A stretch of 64,000 nucleotides of DNA from NCBI RefSeq assembly GCF_003286085.1, contig NW_020825330.1:1-64000 (forward strand), in the 5' to 3' direction. Both the position numbers and the translations under genes were made by a program. Below are positions 34,971 through 47,291 of the stretch, piece by piece (within the stretch, counting starts at the first letter, position 1; each line of letters begins with the position of its first letter). The notes beneath the pieces were generated by a model, which saw only the letters and a list, made by a program, of their open reading frames with translations, was not told where the DNA came from and did no database searches. The stretch is from Drosophila persimilis (Eukaryota > Arthropoda > Insecta > Diptera > Drosophilidae).

Positions 34971-37910
34971 GTAAGTCCCACAACCTACTGCTCCACATGC
35001 AACCGGCAATAATGACGGAACAGGAATCATTATCAAGCATCTACTAAAAAAAATAATAATCCGAAATGGTGTTCACTTAACAAGAATTGGCTTGCGAAAT
35101 ATTGTTTCAATGGCTATGATGATCAGATTCTGATGATTGCAACATTTATGCGGCATACAAAACGCTGATACCATTTTCAATGTTTATCTTGAAACGTCAC
35201 GGGCCAAGTTCCCCAGGCTTTTCTGAACCCAGTCGCCGCTGATTGTATGAAAATAAGCTATGATGCCATGGCACATAGCCGTAAAGCTTTAATTTTCGCT
35301 GTGAGAAAGTACACCGTGCAAAGAGCAGAATTCAATTGTCGTCACCTGAGGTCCCGGTCCCGCCCAACCAGTCTAACTGACCACAGACACTTGATTCTGG
35401 CTGTATGTCGAGTATTAGGCAGGGTAAATCACCGAGCAGCTTGCAAAGCCTCCTTTTGTTTGCCTTTCAGTTTAGATGCTCTCTCTCCGACGGATGAACG
35501 GTGGCCCCACTGCGTCATCGTCCATTCATGGGCAGCGATTAGGCGGAATCGAATGAAGGGGCATACTTATTTGTTTGGGCAGCGTATTATGAATGAATGG
35601 TACTGGGAAGCACCTGTGCATTTTGCTGGGCCTGCAGCCGGGTCTGGGCCAAGATGAGGGCAGTGCTATTTTTGGCACTGCCGATCCCATTCTCCCGAGT
35701 CATCATGGAGACGCCGTAAACCCAACACCGAACACCGAAAAAAGAAGTGCGGCGCCCGCAAGCAAACATTCGACGCGGTGGACGAATCGAGGTGCGATGT
35801 TTGGTGTGACGCACTTAGGCTTTTACCGAACCGTGGTATAATCGTTTTCAGTTCCTGTTCACACTAAGCATACGCCACGTGGTACAGAGTTCAGGTCTGT
35901 ACAGGTGCAGCAAATTGGGGTTTAAACTCACCTCAGGGAAGGCAATCGACGACGTCACCAAGCGGGCGATGCCACAGGCCCAAAGCCAAAGCTGAAAGAG
36001 AAAAGGGAATATCCGAGGTCTTATTTAGTAGTCGTTGGGCATCGCATTAGCTATTCTATAACTACGGGCGATCGCAGCAAATTTCCAGCCTAAGTCTCTG
36101 ATTTCAGTGGACTCTGTTTCCTATGTTATTTTCCGAAAATGTATTTCAATCGATCGAGGAAATTCTGTTTTGATCACAAACAGGTGCCACGTCCCGAATA
36201 TATTTCTATATACAACGCAAAAAACTAGTCCCATATAGGGCCCATATAGCATTTCTACACAAAGGTTACATGCAGTCCGCCTGAAAGTATGCTAAAAACT
36301 TTCGCCTACGCACAGAGCTTTGGTTGAGCTTTTTTCCCAAGGCACATTTCTGAGGCTTTGATTTATTTGTATTTGTATTCTGAAGGCTTTTTATTGTGGC
36401 TTATTAGCACCAGAGCTCTTGTATAACTGGGTCAATTCTCATTAAGTAAGAGATAATCCGACGCAATACATCATAAGCGATATTCAGCTGCAGGGCATTC
36501 TTGCTTATTCAGTCACAAGCATTAGTATGAAAATATGTACATATGTATGTACATATGCGCTATTAAAAATGCGCCTGGAATGCCAATCCCCCACTTAAGC
36601 AGGTTGTTGACCTTTCCTTTTCTTTTTTGGAAACTCTATAGAATGTTATCTGTAGACAATCCCGATTTTCGAAACGGACCAATGCATGGAACACTCCACG
36701 CAAAACTTTTCGGTTTCTCTCTATCTATCGCCGTGCACCACTTACTCTCGTACGCTCTCTCTTCATCTGGCCGTCTCTGACTTTTGCTTATTTAAACACT
36801 TGGCTAGCCGGTGCTGCCGCCAGCGTCGGCGTTTGTGGCCCATGTTTACTCACCTTGACAGCTGGTGCGTCGTGTACAATCGCGTCACTCAATAGACGCC
36901 TTACCTGTGTAAGCAACGGGTATACCCACGGTAATTAAAAGCCGAAAGAAAATCACGAAAAATCCCCGAACGCAGAGGCCTTTTCAGCTTGAAATTGGTA
37001 CGAAGTGGCGGCAAAGGCGAGGTGTCCAACCGGCGAGCTCGAGCGATGAAACAATAATGAACCCAGACAACCGCGGGCCGCTTCTCTATCTACTCTACAA
37101 GCCCATTAATATTCGCGTGCGATGAAATAATCGTTAATTCAGCAATAGAAAAGGACATAGGGGAAGCAGAACTATGTCATCTTCAACAAAATTCTTTTCT
37201 TTTTCTTTCGTTATAAGTAATTAGTAAAACTATTAGTTTATCAATATTATGTGACTTTAAAATTATAAAAAAAAAAATAATGAAAATATAATAAAATCAA
37301 ATGAAAAACTCTTCAATCGGCTTCTCCTTTGCCGACTCTTAGCAGCGCTTCTTTGTAGGGACGGCCCAGAGGTTATAGCGAGCGCAGGTTATGCAATTAT
37401 AGAATTGCAGCAAGGTACTGGGGCCCGGCGTCCACGGGGCTCCCGAAAAAAAATGCCAACACCAAGATTAGACTGACGAGACGTTAACGTTAAGCGCTGC
37501 TACTCTGGCTTGGATGCGGCCAACTACGACCTAAATTTAGAACGTTCATTTGCTGCCATCGTTCGAACCAATTTTCAGGATTTTCCCGGGGAGAAATCTA
37601 GTTCTCAAATCTCAAAGTCTCGCTCACCGCGGTATTTATGATGTGGTTATAATCACGACTTTTCGGTTTCAGGTGGAAGATAAACTTTCACCAGCGCCAC
37701 TACAATTTTCTGCAGGCCATGTCGGCACAAGAAATATTTTACATGGTACTTGCCTGGTGAAAGTATCGGCTGCGGTGTGTGCTTTGGCTGCCAAGCTGTG
37801 GGTGCGTGTCTCCGCTGTTCGATGTTCAGGTTCGATGTCCAATCTGGATATGGTTCAGGCAGCCCCAGTCAGCGTTGCTACTGTAAACTTAACTCATTCA
37901 TTATTATACC
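34971..37910. other. non-coding stretch, no gene recognised
   Basis: No exon-like signal was found that I can defend. Sequence is of mixed composition, with AT-rich parts near 36530-36560 (TACATATGTATGTACATATG) and 37190-37320. Confidence 0.45.
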
Positions 37911-39280
37911 CGATACTCAAAATGATTATTGGGGTATATTAGATTTGTGGTAAAAGTGGATGTGTGTAACGTCCAGAAGGAATCGTTTCCGACCCCATGA
38001 AGCATATATATTCTTGATCAGCATCAATAGCCGAGTCGATTGAGCCATGTATGTCTGTCCGTCTGTCCGTCCGTCCGTCCCCTTCAGCGCTTAGTGCTCA
38101 AAGACTATAAGAGCTAGAGCAACGATGTTGTGGATCCAGACTTCTGTGATATGTCACTGCTACAAGAATATTTCAAAACTTTGCCCCGTCCACTTCCGCC
38201 CCCACAAAGGGCGAACATCTGTGGCATCCACAATTTCGACGATACGAAAAAACTAAAAACCCATGAAGCATATATATTCTTGATCAGCATCAATAGCCGA
38301 GTCGATTGAGCCATGTATGTCTGTCCGTCTGTCCGTCCGTCCGTCTGTCCGTCTGACCGTCCCCTTCAGCGCCTAGTGCTCAAAGACTATAAGAGCTAGA
38401 GCAACGATGTTGTGGATCCAGACTTCTGTGATATGTCACTGCTACAAGAATATTTCAAAACTTTGCCCCGTCCACTTCCGCCCCCACAAAGGGCGAACAT
38501 CTGTGGCATCCACAATTTCGACGATACGAAAAAACTAAAAACGCAGAATCGTAGAAGAGGACTATATCTTCTAGAGTGCAAAAAGAACTGAACCAGATCG
38601 TATAATTATTATAGCCAGAATCAAGAAAACAATTTCATTCTTTCTCGCTCTGTCTCTCTCTAACACATAGGTTTCATGGTCGGTTTTACCAATTGCAAAA
38701 TATGAGTTAAAGGATCTCAGAACCCATAAGAGCTAGAGCAACCAAATTTGGTATCCACACTCCTGTGATATACCTTGACCGTTTTGTGTCAAAATTTTGA
38801 CACACCTCCTTCCCCCCCCCCGCAAAGGAAGAAAATCTGGGGCATCCACAAATCTGAGAGACTATTAACGCTAGAGTAACCAAATTTAGTATCCGCACTC
38901 CTGTTAGATCTCAAATTCGCCCCAAATTCTCGAAATTTCGCCCCACCCCCTTCCGCCCACACAAAGGACGAAAATCTGTTGTATCCACAATATTGCAGAT
39001 TCGAGAAAACTAAAAACGCAGAATCATAGATAACGACCATATCTATCAGATTGCTGATCAGATCAGATAATTTGTATAGCCAAAAGGAACAAATCAATTT
39101 GCACTGGCTACGCAGCGCCCGACGTCACGCTCAGACTGATTTTCTGTCTCTCTCGCATGCATTCTTTGTCGTGTCGTTTAATATTAGCGGCGTCTGCCGG
39201 AGGAGAGCCATACTGACTTAGTATCGGGTATAACTGTAGAGTTGCGGTGTCCGCAGCAACTCACAACGTTCCCCCTCGTT
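37911..39280 (+). mobile_element. DINE-1/ISY-type Helitron with internal tandem duplication (copy 3)
   Basis: Starts TTATTATACCCGATACTC and ends with the GTTGCGGTGTCCGCAGCAAC hairpin and ACGTTCCCCCTCGTT, so both termini are intact. Length is 1370 bp, about 270 bp more than copy 1, because an internal block is repeated in tandem at 37995-38260 and 38261-38542. A CCCCCCCCCC run lies at about 38813-38822. Confidence 0.88.
37995..38542 (+). repeat. tandem duplication inside Helitron copy 3
   Basis: Two adjacent units, 266 and 282 bp, both starting CCATGAAGCATATATATTCT and ending in AAAAAACTAAAAAC. They are nearly identical. The second differs mainly by extra CCGTCTGTC units in the microsatellite. 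Both share the substitution AAGCAT where other copies have AAGTAT. Confidence 0.88.
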
Positions 39281-42200
39281 TTTATAATTGGAAATTATGT
39301 TTATGAATCTTCTCGTCTTTTGTTATGACAAAGCTACAGAAATTATGAGGAAATAAAATCAATCCACTCAATTCGTCGACAGGTACTCGACCATTACCAA
39401 TAGTCAGCAATTGCTCTGAGAAATCTTCAGTAGAAGTATAATTTTGCAATGCACCTCTGATGTTTGGTGTCAGCTACACTATAAGTAGTGCATATGTAAT
39501 TTTAGATATAGCTAGATAGATAGAAGTTATAGAATGATATAGACGATGAATGAATGATATATAGATATATAGATATTCGAATTTTATTTATAATGGATAA
39601 TTCATTTAAGTTTCTTAAATACTGACTTAAAAACTGCTTTATTACTTTGCTATTTGTTGTCTTTGTCGCAAAGCAATTTCTTTGGGCATTCCCTTCTTAG
39701 AAATTCCACAAGTGCATTTTCCTCTGACATCTGCAATTCTTGCATGATTAGTTTCCGCCGAGCTCATTCTTCTTGCTCGTCGCCAATCAACCCCTGGCAA
39801 TGAGAGCCTGGTAGCTGATTAGCAAGCACAAGTTGTTGCTTAGCTTGGGACCCAGGTTCAGGTCTAGGACCAACCTCAAACTGGAGATGGGACTGGCCCA
39901 ATGTGCACCAATCGAAGCGTTAGAATTTCACGCTTGATATGCAGACTGGATTTTTGCCCTTCCTCACCGGCCCCCGGCCCGGCGGCTCCTGGCAGGTGAA
40001 AGTGGAAGTAGACGTGGATGTGCATGCGGATGTTCATGTGGCCCTCGCTGGCTGTCTGTCTGTTGTGGCCAGTCAAGCGTTGCATAAAGCGCATTAACAT
40101 TTAATGCCTATGTTATTGCCACTCGTTGGAAGCCCGGCCCGGCTGGATGGGTCTTGATAGCGGCTGCTTAAATCGCTTTGCATGTTCAAGGCTGGGCTGG
40201 GAATGGGGTTGCACGGATGGTTCATATATGACTCGCTTGCAAAGACCGCCACGCATGTGAAACTCTCTGCATTTGGCATGATTTTGTGACTAGACATGCC
40301 AGAGTCATGGCAACGCACTCGCACTCGAAGTCAGAGCTAGAAATAATACCAGCTTCAATCTGTACACATAAACTATTTATTTCAATATATATCAATATAT
40401 ATGTATGTATGTATATAAGTGTATACATAGGTGTATATTCTTGGTATTGTTGGTGTGGTAAAGTACTCTCTCGCCTGGTTCACCACTTCCTCCTCCTGCT
40501 TCTCACACTCCTCCTTCTGATGTCCTTCTCGATCCGCTGCCGCGAGATGCCTTCGGCCGTGTGGTGGGGTTACTGGGAGTTATATACCTTCTGCATGCAC
40601 TATCTACAGAATATACAGAATATGTACATAAAATATTAGTGGTTGATTAGGTTAGCTTCGATTCAAAGATGTTCTTCGTGCCTTTTTTTCTATTGTTCCT
40701 TAGCTTGACATCCTTATGTGTCTTCAAATGATTGTTAGTCGTACAGTCGGTTGCATTTTGAAATTTTGATTTTTCCAAAAAAATCGACTACACTCAATCT
40801 GGACTCTCGATCTCCTTTGTTATCCTTCAGTCCTCTCCCGCTGCATTCTATGTACAGACGTGTTCCAGGAATTGGGAATTCCTGGGCTCTCCTCCGGTAT
40901 TTACACAAGATATATTCATATCTCTCGATATATATATATATATAAGTATGTCTATATATGTATATGCTTAGTACATGCATTCCTATCCATCTCCTGTCCT
41001 GCATATAATCACTAGATTATGCGTGCCCACTTTTATCCCTAGACGACAAGCCAAAATAAAATTTAGTTGAGTCAAACATCCTGCTACCTTACTCGACGCA
41101 TAGAATTGTATCTTAGTATCTCATATAACTAATAATGCTCTTACGACAAACCATACAATCTTGCCTCTGACTCAACCGCACACGAAGTTTGTGTGGAAAT
41201 ATTTAGGTATCTTTGGAATTTTCCTTTTCGTTTCGATTTTGTGTGGAGTTCTGTGGACTCCAAATAACACTACTAAAGTACTTTAGTCGGTGGTAACCGC
41301 TCTCTTGGGTGTAGTCTTGGGCTTCACACACAAACGTACTGTGGATAAACATTATTAACAATTGAACAACGGTAATTACAATTGCACGACATCAACAACA
41401 GCAACAGATCACCAGCAACAATATCACCGAACACCGGAGGTGGAGAAGTGGAAACAGGGACGAGGGAGTAATAAAATTGCATAGCTGACTCCACCACGGC
41501 CCTGTTCCACTTCAATGCGTTTTCTAGCTATGTCAGTCCGTTCCATTCTATGCCAGTCCATGCCAGGGCATGCCAGTACGTTCCGTTGCATTCAATTGGA
41601 TTTAGTTCCACTTCAACCCGTTCCCGTTTCAGTTCCTTTCCGTTCCGTTCCTGTGGTATTACTGCTGATTTTGATGAACTTGGACTTAATGTATATTGTA
41701 TAATGCATTATTATCTTGATACGATTACGAGTATTGTAGATAAACATATACTGGTTTTCATATATATATCTATGCACATTCAATGCTAAATCAATCGAAA
41801 AAAAATTGCACCCATATGGTACTAGCGAACATAGAGTATATGGTATATATAGTATACATATATACAACTATCAAAAATAGGACAAATAGAACTGGAGATT
41901 TGCTTTGGCTTGACATTCAATTCTTTGGTTTTGTTTTAGTTGTTATTTTTTAATTAGCTCTGCACATCTGCAGAGTTAGTTTTAGTTTTCCCGAAGACAA
42001 CTTCAGCCATCCTCCTATTTGTTTTTTTTTTTATTTATTGTTTATTATTTTTGGTATTGTTTTTGTTTTATTTTTTTTTAATTTGGTTGTTTCTACGAGT
42101 ATACACATTTATTGTAACACAAGTTTAATGCGGATTAGATAGAGCAACGCGAACAACAGTTAGGAAGATGAGCAAAAAACATGGACTGCGACCAAGAAGA

Positions 42201-43323
42201 ATCGCGCTGACTTGTAAATAGTTTGAGATACTTCCATATGTCCGTGTATAATATATAAATATATGCATGTATATATACATATCTATGTATGTACATATAT
42301 GTATAGATATCTGTATATTCATGCTTTGTATAGATATAGATCGGTAAATATATCTGTATATGTATATATATTCTGTTACTGTTCTCTCAACACACATTGA
42401 AAGTGAAAGTTAACTTTGGGTTACCGCATTGAGACACACACATGGAATTTGAAGTCTAAATTACATTCTGGGCACATCGAGATACATTTTGTTCAATATA
42501 TTTTTTGTATATGCATATCTTTAAACATGTATGTATATGTATATATTGGTATGTGTATATTCATATGTACGTAGTTGCAACCCGATTCGAGCGCTTGCAA
42601 TGTGGAAGATAATCTCTATATAACATTCATCTCTACCATTTCTTTATCATCCTGTGGGATGCCATTGACCAAATTGACAGGGCCAAATGCCATATATAGA
42701 AACACACTTGATTGATTGCAATATTGACTGATTGTTTGTTTGTTCATTCGTCTGTCCGCCCTTACCATTCCCTCCCCAAACTCTGTTTGGTAATGGGTAC
42801 AATTGCAAATTTTCAATTTGAGTTTCTTCGTTAATTCATATTTCAAACTTCTTCTGGTGAAGATGTTTTGCCTCTCGTACTTCCTCTTATTCTGCATATT
42901 TTTTAGCTGCTGCTTCCGATTTGGTGTTAGCTTTAACTTTGTTTTGATATAGTAAATTTGTATAATTTTACATTAAATATTCAACCCGAACATTAACATT
43001 TAACTTCGATTTTCGTTTTGATTCGATTGGATTTAGTTGGGTATTTGTTGTTATTTACCTTTGTGTAAGCTCAGATTGTACATACAAATTACATTTATTG
43101 TGTGGTTTACATTGATTAAAACTTTTGAGTCTGTAGACACTTATTCCTTATTCGCTGCGGATATATGTACATATAATATGCTTGAGTATATTCGGAATAT
43201 GTGTGGGCATGTGTAGATATTTATGTTATTGAGGGTACTGTTGGATTGCCTGCCAATCAGATGAGTTTTTATAGTTTTGTCTCTGGTTCCCTTGATTGTG
43301 TGTGATGCTTGTCTCGATTACAG
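39281..43323. other. AT-rich non-coding stretch
   Basis: Many TATATG/ACATAT microsatellites (40385-40430, 40925-40975, 41760-41870, 42240-42370, 42500-42570) and T-runs at 42020-42085. An island of higher GC at 40450-40590 is discussed under rejected items. A 25-codon frame on the minus strand at 42693-42616 is listed under findings. No secure gene. Confidence 0.45.
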
Positions 43324-43465
43324 CCGATTACAACCCACAAATGTGTGGCACAATAAATTTATCGGTTGCAACCTGGACCCCAAATGGGGCTACTACAAAG
43401 AAAAGGGCATAATTCCCGAATACCAATGCATCGGTACAAAAAAAGACGACTCCTCATGCATATAA
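43324..43465 (+). CDS. possible terminal exon of an unrecognised cysteine-containing protein
   Basis: After a reasonable acceptor (TTGTCTCGATTACAG) an open frame of 46 codons reads to TAA. Codon choice is strikingly coding-like against an AT-rich surround (AAC CTG GAC CCC AAA TGG GGC TAC TAC). The peptide includes WHNKFIGCNLDPKWGYYKEK, EYQCIG and DDSSCI, with three cysteines and many aromatics, so it suggests a secreted or extracellular segment. An AATAAA signal lies downstream at about 43726. The exon start is phase 2, compatible with the segment ending at 34970. I do not recognise the family and see no exon with a signal peptide. Confidence 0.38.
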
Positions 43466-45168
43466 GAATATATGTACATATGGGTGTCTGTTTCGTCTCA
43501 ACGACTGCCGCTTCTGTCCTCCTTTGGATCAGTGGATCCCGCTTAAATTCCCTTCTCGTAAAAAAATATTTTGACATTCTCTGTTACTCTGTCACCTCCT
43601 CTTCATCTCTACCTTCCTCTAGCTCTGGACCTGGGCCCATGACAAAATTTTCCTGCCGATTCTAGTTTCTCAAACTTAAATTTCGATTCGATTTCGTTTA
43701 CAAATTGTATGCAAATATGTGAGAATAAATATATATAATATCTGTTTTTTTTTTGTCTTTATCTTTATGAGGGTTGTACTACAGTTATGCTTGTCTTGTC
43801 GGTTGTCCGATGAGGTCTGTCGTGGGTCGCACTCGATTACGCTCTTTCCCTGTTCCTATCGCCATCCCTATTTCCTTATTTTCGTACTACTTTTCGTAGT
43901 GCTTATGAGTCCTTCATCCTGCTCCCTGATTTATTGTGGTACTCACAAAACTCCCCTGCAGCGTTGCTTATTAGCTGCTTGTGACCGATTTCCTAACTGT
44001 CTATCGATCACTAATTGCCGGCTATCGCTATACTCTCGCTTCTCGTAAATCCTACCAATACCGATATCGTTAAAGTTACTTGTACCGTTAAAGTTACTTG
44101 TACTCTTATTGTTCACCATTATACTCTGTTACCGCTAGGACTAATGTTAATGGGTTTGAGTAGAAGTGTTACTGGATTGATGTGTGGGTGGGTACTGTAC
44201 TGTACTGTGCTGCATGCAGTTACTGTTGCTTTAAGTGTTTGTTTAAGTGTCATTGCCGTTAATATCCCTGCTTATATTACAATGAATCGCTTCTCTTACT
44301 CGTTACTCTTTACTCATTAGTGTGACTGTAAGTAATTCAGTTGCAACCAGTGCGAGTGCTATTCTAAGTGGGCACTGCTTGTGTTACTGTTATTGTTAGT
44401 TTTAGTGTTAGTGTTACTATTGCTTCATTTACTATTACTTGTACTATGCTTTTCAGTTAGTTATACTTTTACCGTTTTTGCATTATTTGCTACTTTGCTT
44501 AGTGTTAGTGTCAATGTTCGTGTGACTGAGTTTGTATCAGTTGTAATTAGTGTTAGAGGCACGGTTATTGTTCTAATACTCATTATTCCTGTTCCACTTG
44601 CTGCACTTACTGTTAGGCATTCGTTTGTCTCACATATCTACATAGGTTCTCGTTCAGTTACTGTAAGTGATCTGTAAATATGTTTGACTGTCAGCTTATA
44701 CAACTATGCTATTGTGACTGTTTGTCTATTACGATGAATGATTGGGTCGGGTCGTCACTGTCTCAATGGCTCGTGTTGGTATGTGAGTGATATGCCTATG
44801 CACTTCTACTAGTAACTAGTATGAACATGTATATTTTTCTGAAGAGATCTATTACTATAACTCTGCAGTGCCAATATGGCTGCTTCAGCTTCCGTAAATC
44901 GTAATCTTGATTATAAACTGTTCCAACTAGTATTGCATCTAATAAACTGTTCAATATAGTGTTTCAAGTGCCTAACTGGTGTCTTGTGTTGAAGTTCGCT
45001 TTACCTGTCGGCTTCTTCCAATGGTTAACAAATGATACGAATATTTCCGGATCTCAGAGATACAAGTAGCTCGCTTCAAGAGAAAAATAGAGCAGAAGGA
45101 AAGACGAAAACACGGAAAGAGGGAAAGACAGAGAGAGGTGAGTGCCATGCCCCACCAAATGGCTCCAC
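43466..45168. other. low-complexity non-coding stretch
   Basis: From about 44040 to 44680 the + strand is dominated by irregular GTTACT/TTAGTG/TGTTAGT words, producing long hydrophobic frames that are composition artefacts. It may be the 3' UTR or downstream flank of the minus-strand gene ending at 45245. TTTATT (minus-strand AATAAA) occurs at about 43927. Confidence 0.45.
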
Positions 45169-45174
45169 ACTCAC

Positions 45175-45244
45175 CCTTTGCTGAACGGCCTGGATCTGTT
45201 GGTGGGTCAGTCCCAGAGCTTTACTTGCCTCTGCGTCCCCCGAC
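45175..45244 (-). CDS. possible alternative exon of the 608-residue gene
   Basis: Directly after the TAG stop (45247-45245) the minus strand reads G then 23 sense codons in a new frame: SGDAEASKALGLTHQQIQAV, QQR, ending at a consensus 5' splice site AGG|GTGAGT (45174-45169). The stop codon itself can act as the acceptor AG (GAAATAG|G). The phase at its start (one base) matches the end of exon 2 at 46728, so a transcript could skip the 1.3 kb exon and join here in frame. The 3' partner exon was not found. Confidence 0.4.
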
Positions 45245-47291
45245 CTATTTCACGAATAGGTCCTTGAGTGTCGAACACAGCGACGCATCGCACGTGTCCT
45301 TCGAGTCATCCTCCTCGCCCTTGCTGAACCAGTTGAAAGTGGAGCGCATTGCCCGCCCGGCCTGAGACTGGGCGCCACTGCCCGCGGACGCCCGGCTGCG
45401 ACGGGCTCCGGCCGGACTGCCGGTAGCACTGTTTGACTCCTTGGGAACAGCCCCGCGGACCGCCGCCGATGTGGATGGTCCGCTAGAACCTCCGGCTCCG
45501 GCCATCCCGGCATTGGAGCTCTTGCGAAGGAAACCCTCGATCGCCGTGCCCAGCATGGTCGCATCCACGATGTTCGCCTTGGTGGTGTCGGCCCAGCTCT
45601 TCTGCTTGCTGCGCGGCTTGAGCTTCGGTTTTCCGGAGTCTCCGCCGAGCGGGTCCTTCTTCTGCAGTCGCTCCAACATGTCCTTTGAGAGGGCCATGGC
45701 CGTGCTCTTGCTGCGCACACTTTTCTTGCGGGCCATCGGCTGGGGGCGACTTGCCGGCTTGCCGAACCACCCGGATATGGCGGCAGAGCTGTTGTCCTGC
45801 GCCTCGCTCACCAACTGCTTGGCGTTGTTCAGGATCGAGACGTCGAAGCTGTTGGATCGTGTGGAGCGGCCTGCATTTGGGTCTAGCAGTGAGCTGCTGC
45901 TTGCTGCGGCCGCCTGCCCCCCAGTGTGGGCCGTGGGCGTAGGCGTGGCACTAGTAGCGCGGCCCCGGGCGGCGTTTTGGAACGTCTGGCTGAGAAACGG
46001 GCTGCTTCCAGCGGTGGCCGCTGAAGAGCTGGCACTGGCACTGGAGCTCCCCTCCGGCTCTGAGCGGTGCATGTCCATGGCAGAGCTGGTCAAAGAGCTG
46101 AAGATCCCAGCGATGTCTGTGCGGCTTCCAAGCAGGCCTACGCCACTGCCCGACTTCTTGCGGCGTGTCGAGGCCCTGGCCGACAACGGCGGCTGGGGCG
46201 AGATGCTCTTCTGCGATGAAGGCGCGTGCCCATGTCCGTGTGTTTGTGCATGCGGAAGCGGCTGCGGCGGTGGATGCGGATATTCAGAGGCCCGGCGAAA
46301 GCTGCTGGCTGGTTGCGGCTGGGGGCACTCCGAAAAGCGGCGGTTGGTGTAGCGCCTACCCGGGGCCGCGGTCCCGGCCTCATCAACGGTCTGTACCTCA
46401 CAGACCTTCTCATTGCTGGAGGTCCATAGCTTTAAACGGGCCTTTCGTGACTGCAAATATATGTCGTCCATAATGTCCAGTTGCAAGTTATGGATGCTGC
46501 CGATGGGGTCTGTAGAGGGAGGACCCGTGTTGCTCTCCCGCCGTGAGTTGAGCACACGGCTGCTGCTGCAAAGAAACGAAACGAAATGTTGCAGAGTTAA
46601 AACTCAAAAGATTGGGAAGCCTAACACGAAAATCGTGGAAACCCTCATTCATTCATAGTCGGAATCGGAATCGAAATCCCCGCAACACTAGATTACTGGA
46701 AGCACGTGTTGTAGTTGAGAGACTTACCCATTGCTGCTCGGATAGGCGGCCACCGATTCGCGGCGCGAACGTCCAAAGAGGGTGGTGGGCACCTTGGAGA
46801 TGGTGACCACAGAGTGGCGACGTCCAGATGGGGCCGGCGCTTGTGAGAGGGTGGCGAGGAAGGCGGCCTCCTTGGGCGATGGACCGGATCCCTCGCCGCC
46901 GCGCTCGGACAGACGCCTCACCTGACTGGCGGTGATTCCATCGGTCACCTGCTGTGAGGGCAGCGAGTGCTTACGGGCCTCGCGCGGGTCCCGCCAAGGG
47001 GAGAGCAAATAGGGGTTCACGGGCGAGTCAATGTCCAGACTGGCGCGATTCGAAAAGGTTGTCTCTGAGCTGTCCTCCAGTTCCTCCGGTAAGTTGGACT
47101 CCTCCACTACAATCAAAGGCTCCGGCTTGCTGTGCACCTGCGGTGGCGGAGGCTGGTTCGGGTTGTTGCCGCCTGACCCTGAGCTGCCTCCATAACGATT
47201 GAATTGCGAACCACGTAAGCGCAGCGCATCTAAGGATAGCCGGTAGCAGATCGTAGAGCGTATTTTGTTGATTAAAGGATCACTTACCCAT
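45245..47291 (-). CDS. conserved-looking 608-residue low-complexity protein with many RRxS sites
   Basis: Three coding exons on the minus strand: 47291-47288 (just ATG G), 47229-46728 and 46565-45245. The borders are ATGG|GTAAGT, cttag|AT, AATGG|GTAAGT and ttgcag|C, and the frame is continuous. The product begins MDALRLRGSQFNRYGG. It contains an acidic patch (EESNLPEELEDSSETT), PSPWRDP-like prolines, a predicted helix IHNLQLDIMDDIYLQSRKAR near residue 190, histidine/proline- and serine-rich stretches, a basic KKDPLGG...KPKLKPRSKQKSW block, a helix ANIVDATMLGTAIEGFLRKS, and ends CSTLKDLFVK. Basophilic kinase motifs recur: GRRHSV, SRRESV, SRRESN, NRRFSE, FRRASE. No enzyme domain, signal peptide or membrane segment is visible, so it is probably a cytoplasmic phosphoprotein or adaptor. 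I do not recognise the orthologue. Further 5' non-coding exons are likely upstream. Confidence 0.7.

Noticed and set aside
40430-40572. GC-richer island on the minus strand with frames such as EGISRQRIEKDIRRR and KEECEKQEEEVVNQARE
   Set aside because: The coding-like halves lie in different frames. The only good acceptor (CTCCCAG at 40573) puts a TAA first in the best frame, and it does not match the phase of the donor at 45174. Possibly decayed, but not supportable.
44381-44677. 98-codon very hydrophobic frame resembling a membrane protein
   Set aside because: It arises from the GTTACT/TTAGTG low-complexity tract. Leucine and valine content follows base composition.
45441-46352. 303-codon + strand frame opposite the 608-residue gene
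   Set aside because: It is an antisense shadow of exon 3, whose splice junctions and codon use clearly favour the minus strand.
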